DNA of 64,000 nt from Brevundimonas sp. (GTDB lineage Bacteria > Pseudomonadota > Alphaproteobacteria > Caulobacterales > Caulobacteraceae). Below are positions 38,524 through 47,532 of the stretch, one piece after another (within the stretch, counting starts at the first letter, position 1; every line of letters begins with the position of its first letter). The position numbers and the translations under genes are program-made. The notes beneath the pieces were generated by a model that was given only the letters and a program-made list of their open reading frames with translations, had not been told where the DNA came from and searched no databases. Location: NCBI GenBank assembly GCA_004296955.1, contig SCVB01000042.1:1-64000 (forward strand). Direction: 5' to 3'.

Positions 38524-40476
38524 TCACCGGGGCGGGTTGTGCTGCTCCAGAAAACGGACCGCCTCGGTCAGCATCTGTCGCCGGGAGTCGGCGCGCGACA
38601 GCCAGTGGTCCTCGCCTTCCAGCTCCAGGAATTCCACCGGCTTGCCGGCGGCTCGCAACGCCTGGGCCATGAGTCGGCTCTGCTCGATCGGCACCACGGT
38701 GTCGTCGCGGCCGTGGATCAGCAGGATCGGCGCGTCCGCCCCGGCCGCCAGCCGCGCGGGGGAGCGGGCGTCCAGCGACCGGTCGCCCGGCCCGTCCCCG
38801 CCCATGAAGCGGCTCCAGTAGCGAACGGCCTCATTGTTGGGGCGACGACCCTCGCGGGCCTCGCTCTCGACCATGCGGCGCAGGTCCGAAACCCCGGCGA
38901 CCGAAACGGCGCAGCGATAGACGCCCCGGTCCAGCGTCGGGCCGGCGAGAGCGGCATAGCCGCCGTAGCTGGCGCCCACGATGCAGACCTTGCCGGGATC
39001 GATCAGACCCTCGCCGGCCAGCCAGCGCACCCCGTCCGACAGGTCGGTCTGCATCTTGCGACCCCATTCGCCATAGCCGGCCTCGAGGAAGTCCTCGCCA
39101 TAGCCGGTGGAGCCGCGGAAATTGGCCTGCAGCACCGCATAGCCGCGCGAGGCCAGCGCCTGGGCCCACCAGTCGAAGCCCATCTCGTCGCGCGAGGCCG
39201 GCCCGCCGTGCGCCAGCACCACCAGCGGCAGTCCGCGCGGATCGGTCACGCCCGGCGGGGTCGTCAGATAGCCGTGGATCTCGAGCCCGTCGGCGGCCGT
39301 ATAGGCGATCGGCCGGACCGGCGCGACCTGGTCGGCGGTTACCGCCGGATAGGTCTGGCCGAGCGTGTTCATGGTCCGCCTTTCCAGGTCGACCACATGA
39401 TACGAGCCGGCGTCGTTCGGCCCGTCCGTCCGGACCAGGACCGTCTGCAGGTCCGAGGACCATGCGACCAGGCGCGGGCGGCGGCCGGGGAAGGCGCCCG
39501 ACGCCGCCGCCCAGGCCTCGTCGGCGGCGGGATCGAAGAAGACATAGCTGACGCCCGCGTCACGCTCGAAGCCGCCGCCGATCAGGGCATGGGTGGCCGG
39601 GTGGTGGAGCAGGAAGGTCGGACGCTTTTCAAATGGCAGCGGCGTCCGGGCGCCGGCCGCGTCGACCTCGAACAGGACGGCGTCATCCGCCGGGTCTCCA
39701 GCCTCATCGCTACGGCGCGCGTCCACAACGACCGAGCGGCCGTCGCGCCCCAGTCCCCTGAGGGCGGGCGGGTCCAGCAGGGCGGTGGTGGCCCAGACCG
39801 CCTCGCCCTGACGTCCGTCGACGAAGGTCAGGGACCAATGCCCGCTGATCTCGTCATAGGTCGAACGGGCGACCAGGCCGCCCGCGGCGTCGAGCACGAC
39901 TCCATCGACGTTGCGGTCGAGGTCGGCCGCCTCGCGTCCCCGTCCTGTCCAGCTGTCCAGGCGGTAGAGATTCAGATGCCGGTCGCGAAAGCTGTAGGCC
40001 CGGACAAAGGCGGCGGGACCGTCCGGCGTGTCGCGCACGAAGGCCGGGCCGGCCAGGATCGGGGCCACCCCCGGCGCATTGTTCAGAACCGAGACCAGGC
40101 GGCGGCGCTCGACGTCATAGATCTGGCCCAGGGCGAGTTCGCCCCGGTTGTCGTCGCCGTCCCACAACGACTGGGTCGTGGTGGTGGTGATCAACAGATC
40201 GCCGTCGCCGATCCAGGTCAGGTCGCGCACCTTGGCCAGGCCGACCTCGATCCGGCCCAGCAGCTGGGAGGTGCGCAGGTCGATGATGACCAGGGCGCGG
40301 TCCGCCCCCGCGACGGTCACCAGGGCGACCCGGTTCCCGTCCGGCGAGGGCTCGACCAGTTCGAGCGCGGGGAGGGCGCCGTAGACCTCCAGCGGAACAA
40401 CCTGGGCGCGGACGGGCGCCGCCGCGGCGAACAGAAGCACGACCGCGAGCGCGGCCCCCTTGAAGCTGACTGACAC
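38524..40476 (-). CDS. S9 family prolyl oligopeptidase-like peptidase, exported
   Basis: Protein of 650 residues starting at GTG 40476 after a GGGGGGAAAT ribosome site, with a Sec signal peptide (about 1-24, cleavage after VRA-Q). Residues 30-390 form a beta-propeller-like region, and 400-650 the alpha/beta hydrolase with the triad Ser about 503 (GASYGGYA), Asp about 592 (HGRDDTVVP) and His about 624 (GEDHWLS). Such enzymes cleave peptides or act as dipeptidyl/acylaminoacyl peptidases. The longer open frame upstream is the antisense side of the adjacent MFS gene. It lies between infC and rpmI, an unusual position. Confidence 0.92.
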   Translation of the reverse strand: MSVSFKGAALAVVLLFAAAAPVRAQVVPLEVYGALPALELVEPSPDGNRVALVTVAGADRALVIIDLRTSQLLGRIEVGLAKVRDLTWIGDGDLLITTTTTQSLWDGDDNRGELALGQIYDVERRRLVSVLNNAPGVAPILAGPAFVRDTPDGPAAFVRAYSFRDRHLNLYRLDSWTGRGREAADLDRNVDGVVLDAAGGLVARSTYDEISGHWSLTFVDGRQGEAVWATTALLDPPALRGLGRDGRSVVVDARRSDEAGDPADDAVLFEVDAAGARTPLPFEKRPTFLLHHPATHALIGGGFERDAGVSYVFFDPAADEAWAAASGAFPGRRPRLVAWSSDLQTVLVRTDGPNDAGSYHVVDLERRTMNTLGQTYPAVTADQVAPVRPIAYTAADGLEIHGYLTTPPGVTDPRGLPLVVLAHGGPASRDEMGFDWWAQALASRGYAVLQANFRGSTGYGEDFLEAGYGEWGRKMQTDLSDGVRWLAGEGLIDPGKVCIVGASYGGYAALAGPTLDRGVYRCAVSVAGVSDLRRMVESEAREGRRPNNEAVRYWSRFMGGDGPGDRSLDARSPARLAAGADAPILLIHGRDDTVVPIEQSRLMAQALRAAGKPVEFLELEGEDHWLSRADSRRQMLTEAVRFLEQHNPPR

Positions 40477-40511
40477 GATTTCCCCCCGGAGCGCCCTGCC
40501 CGGCGCCAGTG

Positions 40512-41783
40512 CTAGCCCTGAACCCGGGGACGGGGCAAGGGACCCGGCGAAGTTGCAGGCGTCTGCCGCTTCCGGTAGGCGCGGCCGGCGTTGATCGCCA
40601 TCACCGCGGCCGGAACGGTCAGGGCCGCGCCGATGATGAAGGGCCAGTCGTGGCCGACGTGCGAGAAGATGGCGCCCGCGATCATCGGCCCGAAGATCCG
40701 GGCGACGGAACTCGAGGCCATGTTCAGCCCCAGCATGGCGCCCTGACGGTCCGGATCGACCGAGCGGGAGATCAGGGCCGAGATGTTGGGCATGGTCATC
40801 GCCATGCCGAAAGCGCCCGCCGCCATGATGATCGGCACCAGCCAGTCGGCGTCGGGCAGCAGGCGGGCGGCGACCACCTGGCCCGCGAGGCCCGTCCCGA
40901 AGATCAGGCAACCGACCGCCAGAACCCGCGACTCGCCGAACCGCCGCGCCAGACGGCCGGCCAGCAGCCCCTGGCAGAGGACCGACACCACACCTACGGC
41001 CATGAAGCACAGGCCGACCTCGCGCGCGGTCCAGCCGTAGCGCGCCTCGGTCCAGAAGCCGAAGGTCGACTCCATGCCCGAAAAGCCGGCCATGTAGATC
41101 AGGGTGACCAGCAGCACCCGCGACACCACCGGATTGGCCACGGCGTCGTTCACCCCGCTGAGGAAGGGCACGCGGATGGCGGCGGGGTCGGCGCGGACCC
41201 GGCTCTCCTTCAGCAGGACGGCGACGCCGAGCGCGGCGAGCAGGCACAGGCCTGCGGCGGTGAAGATCGGCAGCTGATAGCCGAGCGTTCCCAGGTCCGG
41301 ACGGGTCAGCAGGCCGCCGATCGCCGGCCCGAAGATGAAGCCCAGGCCGAAGGCGGCGCCGATCAGCCCCATCCGGCCCGCCCGCAATTCGGGCGGCGTC
41401 ACGTCGGCCACATAGCCCTGGGCGGTCGAGACATTGCCGGCGCCGAGGCCGGTGAACAGCCGCACGGCGATGGCCAGCCAGATGTTGGGCACGAAGGCGA
41501 GGGCCAGATAGCCGACGGCGTTGGCCAGGATGGTGATCAGCAGCACCGGCTTGCGGCCGATCCGGTCCGACAGCCGTCCCCAGAAGGGTTCGGCCACGAA
41601 CTGGCCCAGCGAATAGGCCGAGAACATCAGCGCCACCTGCCACGGCGGCGCGTCCAGGGTCTGGCCGTAGAAGGGCAGCAGCGGGATGACGATGCCGAAG
41701 CCGACCAGGTTGATGAACACCACCCCGAACAGCACGAACAGTGCGGATCGCGACGGGGGCTGGGGCAGGGCGGCTGATGTCAC
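40512..41783 (-). CDS. MFS transporter, TetA-like drug/proton antiporter group
   Basis: Protein of 423 residues with 12 membrane helices. It has motif A GRLSDRIGRKPVLL in loop 2-3, and opens with FINLVGFGIVIPLLPFY, the pattern of the DHA1 TetA/multidrug group. GLGAGNVSTAQGYVADVTPP follows in helix 4-5. GTG 41783 is the start. Resistance cannot be inferred from this pattern alone because most chromosomal members have unknown substrates. It lies 35 bp upstream of the S9 peptidase gene in the same direction. Confidence 0.88.
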   Translation of the reverse strand: MTSAALPQPPSRSALFVLFGVVFINLVGFGIVIPLLPFYGQTLDAPPWQVALMFSAYSLGQFVAEPFWGRLSDRIGRKPVLLITILANAVGYLALAFVPNIWLAIAVRLFTGLGAGNVSTAQGYVADVTPPELRAGRMGLIGAAFGLGFIFGPAIGGLLTRPDLGTLGYQLPIFTAAGLCLLAALGVAVLLKESRVRADPAAIRVPFLSGVNDAVANPVVSRVLLVTLIYMAGFSGMESTFGFWTEARYGWTAREVGLCFMAVGVVSVLCQGLLAGRLARRFGESRVLAVGCLIFGTGLAGQVVAARLLPDADWLVPIIMAAGAFGMAMTMPNISALISRSVDPDRQGAMLGLNMASSSVARIFGPMIAGAIFSHVGHDWPFIIGAALTVPAAVMAINAGRAYRKRQTPATSPGPLPRPRVQG

Positions 41784-41859
41784 GGGGCGGTACTCGGGCG
41801 GGAGGCGGCCCCTGTGTCAGTCAGATCGTTCGGGCGCGCAAGGCGAAGCTCACAGACGA

Positions 41860-41891
41860 AAACGCCCCGACCGTTTCCGGTCGGGGCTTTT
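41860..41891 (-). terminator. terminator after infC
   Basis: GCCCCGACC (41864-41872) pairs with GGTCGGGGC (41879-41887), with AAAA and TTTT flanks usable on both strands. It lies 23 bp after the infC stop, so infC is transcribed apart from the MFS-peptidase genes and rpmI-rplT. Confidence 0.9.
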
Positions 41892-41913
41892 CGAAGTCGG
41901 CGGCGGTCGACCG

Positions 41914-42435
41914 CTATTTCGGCGCCAGGATCATGATCATCTGGCGGCCTTCCATACGCGGCGCGTATTCGACCTTGGCGATTTCCTCGAAATCGGCCTG
42001 GACCTTGTTGAGCAGCTTCATGCCCAGTTCCGGGTGGGCCATTTCACGGCCGCGGAAGCGCAGCGTCACCTTGACCTTGTCGCCCTCGTCGAAGAAGCGG
42101 TGCATGGCCTTGGCCTTCACCTCATAGTCGTGGACGTCGATGTTGGGGCGGAGCTTGATCTCTTTCAGCTCGACGACCTTCTGACGCTTGCGCGCCTCGG
42201 CCTTCTTCTTCTGCTCCTGGAAGCGGAATTTGCCGTAGTCGAGAATCTTGCAGACCGGCGGCTCGGACGTGGAGACGATCTGAACCAGATCCATGCCGGC
42301 CTCTTCGGCGGCTTCCAGCGCGGCTGACGTCGGCATGACGCCCTGTTTCTCGCCGTTCTGATCAATGAGCAGAACGCGCGGCGCGCGGATATCTTGGTTC
42401 ATGGGCGGCCCGTCCTTGACGGGCGGCTGGTTCAT
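41914..42435 (-). CDS. infC: translation initiation factor IF-3
   Basis: Protein of 173 residues: N-domain with [14 protein letters not shown] and [21 protein letters not shown] (in parts), linker [13 protein letters not shown], and C-domain [19 protein letters not shown]-3 keeps 30S subunits free and proofreads initiator tRNA. ATG 42435 was chosen because alphaproteobacterial IF-3 has a short Pro-rich N-terminal arm; ATG 42402 would remove it. No unusual AUU start, which controls infC in E. coli, is seen. Confidence 0.95.
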   Translation of the reverse strand: MNQPPVKDGPPMNQDIRAPRVLLIDQNGEKQGVMPTSAALEAAEEAGMDLVQIVSTSEPPVCKILDYGKFRFQEQKKKAEARKRQKVVELKEIKLRPNIDVHDYEVKAKAMHRFFDEGDKVKVTLRFRGREMAHPELGMKLLNKVQADFEEIAKVEYAPRMEGRQMIMILAPK

Positions 42436-42559
42436 CGGACGGCGAATGAGCGTCGGTTCCTTGTGTGGAAGAAAGGGTCGGAGTTCTGACGAGGATGAGC
42501 GCGCGACGGATCGCGGCGTTCCCCTTACGGGGCCTATATGACCGCGAAAGCCCCGGTCT

Positions 42560-43537
42560 TCAAGGTTTCAGCGGCGCACGGGCGCCGACGTAGGCGTCGT
42601 GGAGGTCGAGTACGGCTTCAAAGACACGGTCGACCGTCAGGGCTTCGATGGGCGCGAACTCGCCGCGCACCTCGTTGGAGGCCGCCGTGCGGGTGCGCGG
42701 ACCCCACGGGCCGTACAGCCACCACTCGGTCGGACCGAACAGTCCCAGGGTCGGGCGTCCCAGGGCGGCGGCGACATGCATAAGACCGGAATCATTGCCG
42801 ACGAACAGCGCGGCGGCGTCGATCGCCGCGGCCGAGGCCAGGATGTCGCCCTTGCCGACGAAGTCGATGCCGCGCGGTCCGGCGGCCTCCAGCGCGGGGG
42901 TCGCGGGGGGGCGGTCGCCGGGGCCGCCCACGGCCATGAAACGCCAGCCGTCGAACCGGGGCTCGGCCTTCAGCCGCTCGACCAGCTGGCCCCAGCGCTC
43001 GGCCGGCCAGCTCTTGCCGGGCTGATGGGCGATCGGGGCCAGGGCGATGATCGGCCCGGGGCCGCTGCCGCCCGTCAGTTGCGGATCGAGCACCGCCTGC
43101 CGGTCCGCGACGGCCCGGTCGTCGAGGAAGATCTCCGGGTCCAGCGGCGCGGGCGCCCCCATCATCCGCGAGACCATCTCGACCTTGCGCAGGCCGGTCT
43201 CCCAGCCGCGATTGTAGACCACGCGCCGCCGGGCCGGGATCAGATAGCTGAGCGCCGAGCCCCGGATGTCGATGACCATGTCCCAGCGCGTGCCGACGAC
43301 CTGGCCCCACAGGCCGAACCAGTGGCCAGCCAGCTTCTTCTTGTCGAGGATGATCACCGTCTCGACATTCGGCGCGGAGCGGAAGAAGGGGGCCGGCGGC
43401 CGGCCGCAGGCGACGGTGATCCGCGCGCCCGGAATCTGCCGCGCGATCTCGCGGATCACGCCGGAGGATATGACGCAGTCGCCGATGCGGTTAGAGGTGA
43501 CGAACAGGACCTTCCTGGCAGTCTTCGTATCTGTCAC
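42560..43537 (-). CDS. glycosyltransferase family 9 (heptosyltransferase-like)
   Basis: Protein of 325 residues starting at GTG 43537. It shows the GT9 pattern: [18 protein letters not shown] near the start, [33 protein letters not shown] and the nucleotide-sugar region [28 protein letters not shown] (cited in parts). Family members add heptoses in lipopolysaccharide core synthesis using ADP-heptose; whether the donor is heptose here is uncertain. It is divergent from an alpha/beta hydrolase gene with a 73-bp gap. Confidence 0.9.
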   Translation of the reverse strand: MTDTKTARKVLFVTSNRIGDCVISSGVIREIARQIPGARITVACGRPPAPFFRSAPNVETVIILDKKKLAGHWFGLWGQVVGTRWDMVIDIRGSALSYLIPARRRVVYNRGWETGLRKVEMVSRMMGAPAPLDPEIFLDDRAVADRQAVLDPQLTGGSGPGPIIALAPIAHQPGKSWPAERWGQLVERLKAEPRFDGWRFMAVGGPGDRPPATPALEAAGPRGIDFVGKGDILASAAAIDAAALFVGNDSGLMHVAAALGRPTLGLFGPTEWWLYGPWGPRTRTAASNEVRGEFAPIEALTVDRVFEAVLDLHDAYVGARAPLKP

Positions 43538-43610
43538 GCGTTTCTGGCCTTCGCTTCGCTTTCCCGGGTTCGCTATCAGGCCGCGACGACTTTCGCGAGA
43601 GGAGCCGCGA

Positions 43611-44363
43611 TTGGACGACATCCAGTATCTGCAGTGCCGGGGCGGCGAGACCCTGGCCTGGCGCCGCGTCGACGGCGACGGTCCGACCGTTGTCTGGATC
43701 GGCGGCTTCCGCTCCGACATGGAGGGGACCAAGGCCGTGGCGCTGGACGCGGCGGCCCGGGCGCGCGGCTGGGACTACGTCCGCTACGACCATTTCGCCC
43801 ATGGCCGGTCGTCGGGCGACTGGCGCATGGCCACGATCGGGCGCTGGCGCGAGGACGCCATCTGCATGATCGACAGCCTCGAGGGGCCGGTGGTCGTGGT
43901 CGGCTCCTCGATGGGCGGCTGGGTCGCCCTGCTGCTGGCCCTTGCCCGCCCGGGGCGGATGGCGGGCCTGGTCCTGATCAACCCGGCCCAGGACTTCACC
44001 GAGCGGCTGATGTGGCCGGGCCTGGCCGACCACGAGCGGCAGGCCATCCTGCGCGACGGCGAAATCCGTATCGTTGAGGCGGGAAGGGGCGAATACGTCC
44101 TGACCCTGAAGATGTTCGAGGAAGGCCGGGACTGGCTGCTGCTCGACGCGCCCCTGCCGATCGCGGCCCCGATCCACATCTTCCAGGGCCGCGCCGACGA
44201 CGTCGTGCCCTGGCGGCACGCCACGGCCCTTGTCGAACGCCTGACCGGCGGCGACGTGCGGCTGGACCTGATCGAAGGCGGCGACCATCGCCTGTCGACC
44301 CCCGACGATCTGGAAAGGCTTGTCGAGGCGGTTGATCGGATGCGGCATCAGGCGTTTACATAG
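43611..44363 (+). CDS. alpha/beta hydrolase
   Basis: Protein of 250 residues with the triad Ser100 (VVGSSMGGW), an Asp in FQGRADDVVP and His226 (GGDHRLS). The order and loops resemble ABHD10-type thioesterase/esterase proteins. A TTG start at 43611 is proposed because AGAGGAG lies seven bases upstream and the conserved core begins there; the frame is open far upstream inside the antisense of the glycosyltransferase gene. Substrate unknown. Confidence 0.85.
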   Translation: MDDIQYLQCRGGETLAWRRVDGDGPTVVWIGGFRSDMEGTKAVALDAAARARGWDYVRYDHFAHGRSSGDWRMATIGRWREDAICMIDSLEGPVVVVGSSMGGWVALLLALARPGRMAGLVLINPAQDFTERLMWPGLADHERQAILRDGEIRIVEAGRGEYVLTLKMFEEGRDWLLLDAPLPIAAPIHIFQGRADDVVPWRHATALVERLTGGDVRLDLIEGGDHRLSTPDDLERLVEAVDRMRHQAFT

Positions 44364-44390
44364 AGGACCCTCCGCAAGGATACCCTCGCC

Positions 44391-44618
44391 ATGCGCCCCC
44401 TCAGTCTCGCCGCCCCCGCCGCCCTCCTTCTCCTCCTGTCCGCCTGCGCCTCGACCATGGGGCCAAGCCGCTACGCTGAGGAACTGGAGACCCTGTCCGA
44501 CCAGTGCGAGGCGCGCGGCGGAATCCTCGTCCCGACCGGGCAGGAGAGCGGTCGTCCCCAGGCGGACTACGCCTGCCGGATCACCGGCGGCGCGACGCGC
44601 TTGCCCAACGCCGGGTGA
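44391..44618 (+). CDS. small putative lipoprotein
   Basis: Protein of 75 residues with a hydrophobic leader ending in the lipobox LLSAC (Cys about 19). The mature part has two more cysteines (QCEARGG and YACRITGG), likely a disulfide pair. Not recognised as a named family. The gene follows the hydrolase by 27 bp and abuts the convergent galU stop with no gap. Confidence 0.65.
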   Translation: MRPLSLAAPAALLLLLSACASTMGPSRYAEELETLSDQCEARGGILVPTGQESGRPQADYACRITGGATRLPNAG

Positions 44619-45497
44619 CTACAGCAGGGCGGTGATGGCCGCCCGGGCGGCGTCGCCAAGGTCCGGCCGTTTCAGGGCCAGGGCGACATTGGCCCGCAGC
44701 AGGCCGATCTTGTCGCCACAGTCGTGGGTCACGCCCTCGTATTCGACCGCGGTGAAGCTCTGGTCCTTCATCAGCCGCGCCATGCCGTCGGTCAGCTGGA
44801 TTTCGCCGCCCGCTCCGCGCGGCTGGTTCTCGAGAATTCCGAAGATTTCCGGCTGCAGGATATAGCGGCCCGAGATCGACAGGTTCGACGGCGCCTCGCC
44901 GCGCGGCGGCTTCTCGACCATCCCCTTCATGCGGATGTGGCGGCCGTCGCGGTTCTCGGGATCGACGATGCCGTATTTGTGGGTCTCGCTCTCGGGCACG
45001 GCCTCGACGCCGATGACATTGCCGCCGACCTCGGCGTAGACGTCCGCCAGCTGTTTCAGGGCCCCCGGCTGGGAGTCCACGATCACGTCCGGCAGCAGCA
45101 CCGCGAACGGCTCGTCGCCGATGATGTCGCGGGCGCACCAGACGGCGTGCCCCAGCCCGAGCGGCTGCATCTGCCGCGTGAAGCTCATCTCGCCGGCCGT
45201 GGCCAGTTCGGCGATCATGGCGTCGAGAATTTCGGTCTTGCCCTTGGCCAGCAGCTGGGCCTCCAGCTCGACCTGGTGGTCGAAATAGTCCTCGATGGCC
45301 CCCTTGGAGCGGCCGGTGACGAAGACGATGTGCTCGATCCCCGCCTCGCGCGCCTCTTCCACGATATAGCTGAGGATCGGCCGGTCGACGACGTTCAGCA
45401 GTTCCTTGGGCGTGGTCTTGGTGCCCGGCAGGACGCGGGTGCCGAGACCGGCGACGGGCAGGACGGCCTTGCGGAGGCGACGGGCGGAGACGGTCAT
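44619..45497 (-). CDS. galU: UTP-glucose-1-phosphate uridylyltransferase
   Basis: Protein of 292 residues: LPVAGLGTRVLPGTKTTPKELL is the nucleotide-binding signature, followed by EAREAGIEHIVFVTGR and FAVLLPDVIVD. It makes UDP-glucose for exopolysaccharide, LPS and, if the homologue at 30.7 kb is active, sulfoquinovose. AGGATC precedes ATG. It is 55 bp downstream of glmS in the same direction, so both nucleotide-sugar enzymes may be one transcript. Confidence 0.97.
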   Translation of the reverse strand: MTVSARRLRKAVLPVAGLGTRVLPGTKTTPKELLNVVDRPILSYIVEEAREAGIEHIVFVTGRSKGAIEDYFDHQVELEAQLLAKGKTEILDAMIAELATAGEMSFTRQMQPLGLGHAVWCARDIIGDEPFAVLLPDVIVDSQPGALKQLADVYAEVGGNVIGVEAVPESETHKYGIVDPENRDGRHIRMKGMVEKPPRGEAPSNLSISGRYILQPEIFGILENQPRGAGGEIQLTDGMARLMKDQSFTAVEYEGVTHDCGDKIGLLRANVALALKRPDLGDAARAAITALL

Positions 45498-45552
45498 GCG
45501 GGATCCTGAACGACGAGGTCGGGCAACCTAACGTATCGAAGCGCGGATGCGA

Positions 45553-47367
45553 TCACTCGACGGTGACGGACTTGGCCAGATTGCGCGGCTGGTCCACGTC
45601 CGTACCCTTCTGGACGGCGGTGAAATAGGCCAGCAACTGCACCGGAATGGCGTAGACCAGCGGCGCGATCAGCGAGTGGCACTCGGGCGCGTCGACCCGA
45701 CGGATGCCGGCCCCGTGCGGATCGGGCGCGGACTTCGGCGCGATCATGATCACCGGCCCGCCGCGCGCCGCCACCTCCTGCAGGTTGGACGCCGTCTTTT
45801 CGAACACCTCGTCCATCGGGGCGAGGGCGACGATCGGCGTCAGCTCGTCGACCAGGGCGATGGGGCCGTGCTTCAGTTCGCCGGCGGCGTATCCCTCGGC
45901 GTGGATATAGCTGATCTCCTTCAGCTTCAGCGCGCCCTCCATGGCCAGCGGGAACATCGCGCCGCGGCCCAGGAACAACACGTCGGTGGCCTTGGCGATA
46001 TCCTGGGCGACGGCCTTCAGGTCGTCCTCCATCGCCATCGCCTCGGCGATCAGGCGCGGGGCCTCGAACAGGGCCTTGACCAGTTCGGCCTCGGTCGGGG
46101 CGTCGATACGGCCGCGCTGCACGCCTGCCGCCACGGCGAGAGCCAGCAGGGCCGCGACCTGGGCGGTGAAGGCCTTGGTCGAGGCGACGCCGATCTCCGG
46201 CCCCGCATGGGTCGGCCACAGATAGCCGGCCTCGCGCGCCATCGAGGATGAATGGACATTGACCAGGGCCGCCGTCTTCAGCCCGGCGGCCTTGCACCAG
46301 GACAGGCTGGCCAGGGTGTCGGCCGTCTCGCCCGACTGGCTGACCGCGACGGCCAGGGTGCCGGGCGTCAGCGCCGGCTGGCGATAGCGGAACTCGGAGG
46401 CGATCTCGACGTCGCAGGGCAGGCCGGCGAGCCGCTCGAAGGCGTAGCGGCCGATCTGGCCGGCGTAGAAGGCGGTGCCGCAGGCGATGATCTGTATACG
46501 GTCGATCGCGGCGAAATCGGCGGCGTCGGTCCTGGCCTTGCCGTTCACGAAGTCGAGGTAGTGCGACAGGGTGCGCTGGACGCTGTCCGGCTGTTCATGG
46601 ATCTCCTTCTCCATGAAATGCCGGTACTCGCCCTTCTCGACCATGGCCGAGGAGGCCGAGACCTGCACCACCGGACGCTCGACGGCATTGCCCTCGACGT
46701 CGAACATCCGCGCGCCGTTGCGGTCGATGCCGACAAAGTCGCCCTCCTCCAGATAGGAGATCCGGGTCGTGAAGGGGCCGACCGCCAGGGCGTCCGAGCC
46801 CAGATACATCTCGCCCTCGCCCCAGCCGACCACCAGCGGGCTGCCGCGCCGCGCGCCGAGGATCAGCCCGTCCTCGCCCTCGATCAGCACCGCCAGGGCA
46901 TAGGCGCCGGTCAGCCGGTCCAGCACGCTCTTGAAGGCCACCAGCGGGTCATTGGCGCTCCCCAGCGCCCGGTCCAGCATATGGGCCACCACCTCGGTGT
47001 CCGTCTGACTCTCGAAGGTGCGGCCCTCGACCGCCAGTTCGGCCTTCAGCTCGGCGAAATTTTCGATGATGCCATTGTGGACCAGCACCACCCGGCCCGC
47101 CTTGTGCGGGTGGGCGTTGGCCGTGGTCGGGGCGCCGTGGGTGGCCCAACGGGTATGGCCGATGCCGACGGTGGCGTTGAGCGGCTCGGCGAGAAGCACC
47201 GCCTCCAGCTCCCGGATCTTGCCCTTGGCGCGCCGGCGTTCGATGCGGCCGTCGACGAGCGTGGCCACGCCGGCCGAATCGTAACCCCGGTATTCCAGTC
47301 GCTTGAGGCTGTCGATCAGGCGGGGAACCGCCGGTCCGACGCCGGTCACGCCAATGATGCCGCACAT
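45553..47367 (-). CDS. glmS: glutamine-fructose-6-phosphate aminotransferase
   Basis: Protein of 604 residues. Cys2 of MCGIIGVTG is the N-terminal nucleophile of the glutaminase domain (1-235, with LEYRGYDSAGVA), followed by two SIS isomerase domains (CGTAFYAGQIGRYAFE, then SQSGETADTL and the C-terminal PRNLAKSVTVE). It makes glucosamine-6-phosphate, the first step to UDP-GlcNAc. AGGATC precedes ATG 47367. It is divergent from glmM, the next enzyme in the pathway, with 165 bp between the starts. Confidence 0.98.
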   Translation of the reverse strand: MCGIIGVTGVGPAVPRLIDSLKRLEYRGYDSAGVATLVDGRIERRRAKGKIRELEAVLLAEPLNATVGIGHTRWATHGAPTTANAHPHKAGRVVLVHNGIIENFAELKAELAVEGRTFESQTDTEVVAHMLDRALGSANDPLVAFKSVLDRLTGAYALAVLIEGEDGLILGARRGSPLVVGWGEGEMYLGSDALAVGPFTTRISYLEEGDFVGIDRNGARMFDVEGNAVERPVVQVSASSAMVEKGEYRHFMEKEIHEQPDSVQRTLSHYLDFVNGKARTDAADFAAIDRIQIIACGTAFYAGQIGRYAFERLAGLPCDVEIASEFRYRQPALTPGTLAVAVSQSGETADTLASLSWCKAAGLKTAALVNVHSSSMAREAGYLWPTHAGPEIGVASTKAFTAQVAALLALAVAAGVQRGRIDAPTEAELVKALFEAPRLIAEAMAMEDDLKAVAQDIAKATDVLFLGRGAMFPLAMEGALKLKEISYIHAEGYAAGELKHGPIALVDELTPIVALAPMDEVFEKTASNLQEVAARGGPVIMIAPKSAPDPHGAGIRRVDAPECHSLIAPLVYAIPVQLLAYFTAVQKGTDVDQPRNLAKSVTVE

Positions 47368-47532
47368 GGATAAGATCCTCGAAAACAAGGGGTCCCGTGC
47401 TTTGCGCGCGGGCGGTGGACGGTCTAAGCCACCGTCGTCGTCAGATGTCGTGTAGGCGACAGCCGACCGGATTTGCATCTAAAAAGCGGTTTCGCAACGT
47501 TTCTTGGCCGCCATACTCAAAGGACACGACAG

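Noticed and set aside
40512..41783. Tetracycline-resistance determinant
   Set aside because: TetA-like motifs are shared by many chromosomal drug/proton antiporters; no regulator or mobile context.
42346..42435. Unusual AUU-type infC start codon
   Set aside because: In-frame ATG codons are available at 42435 and 42402, so the E. coli style start is not needed.
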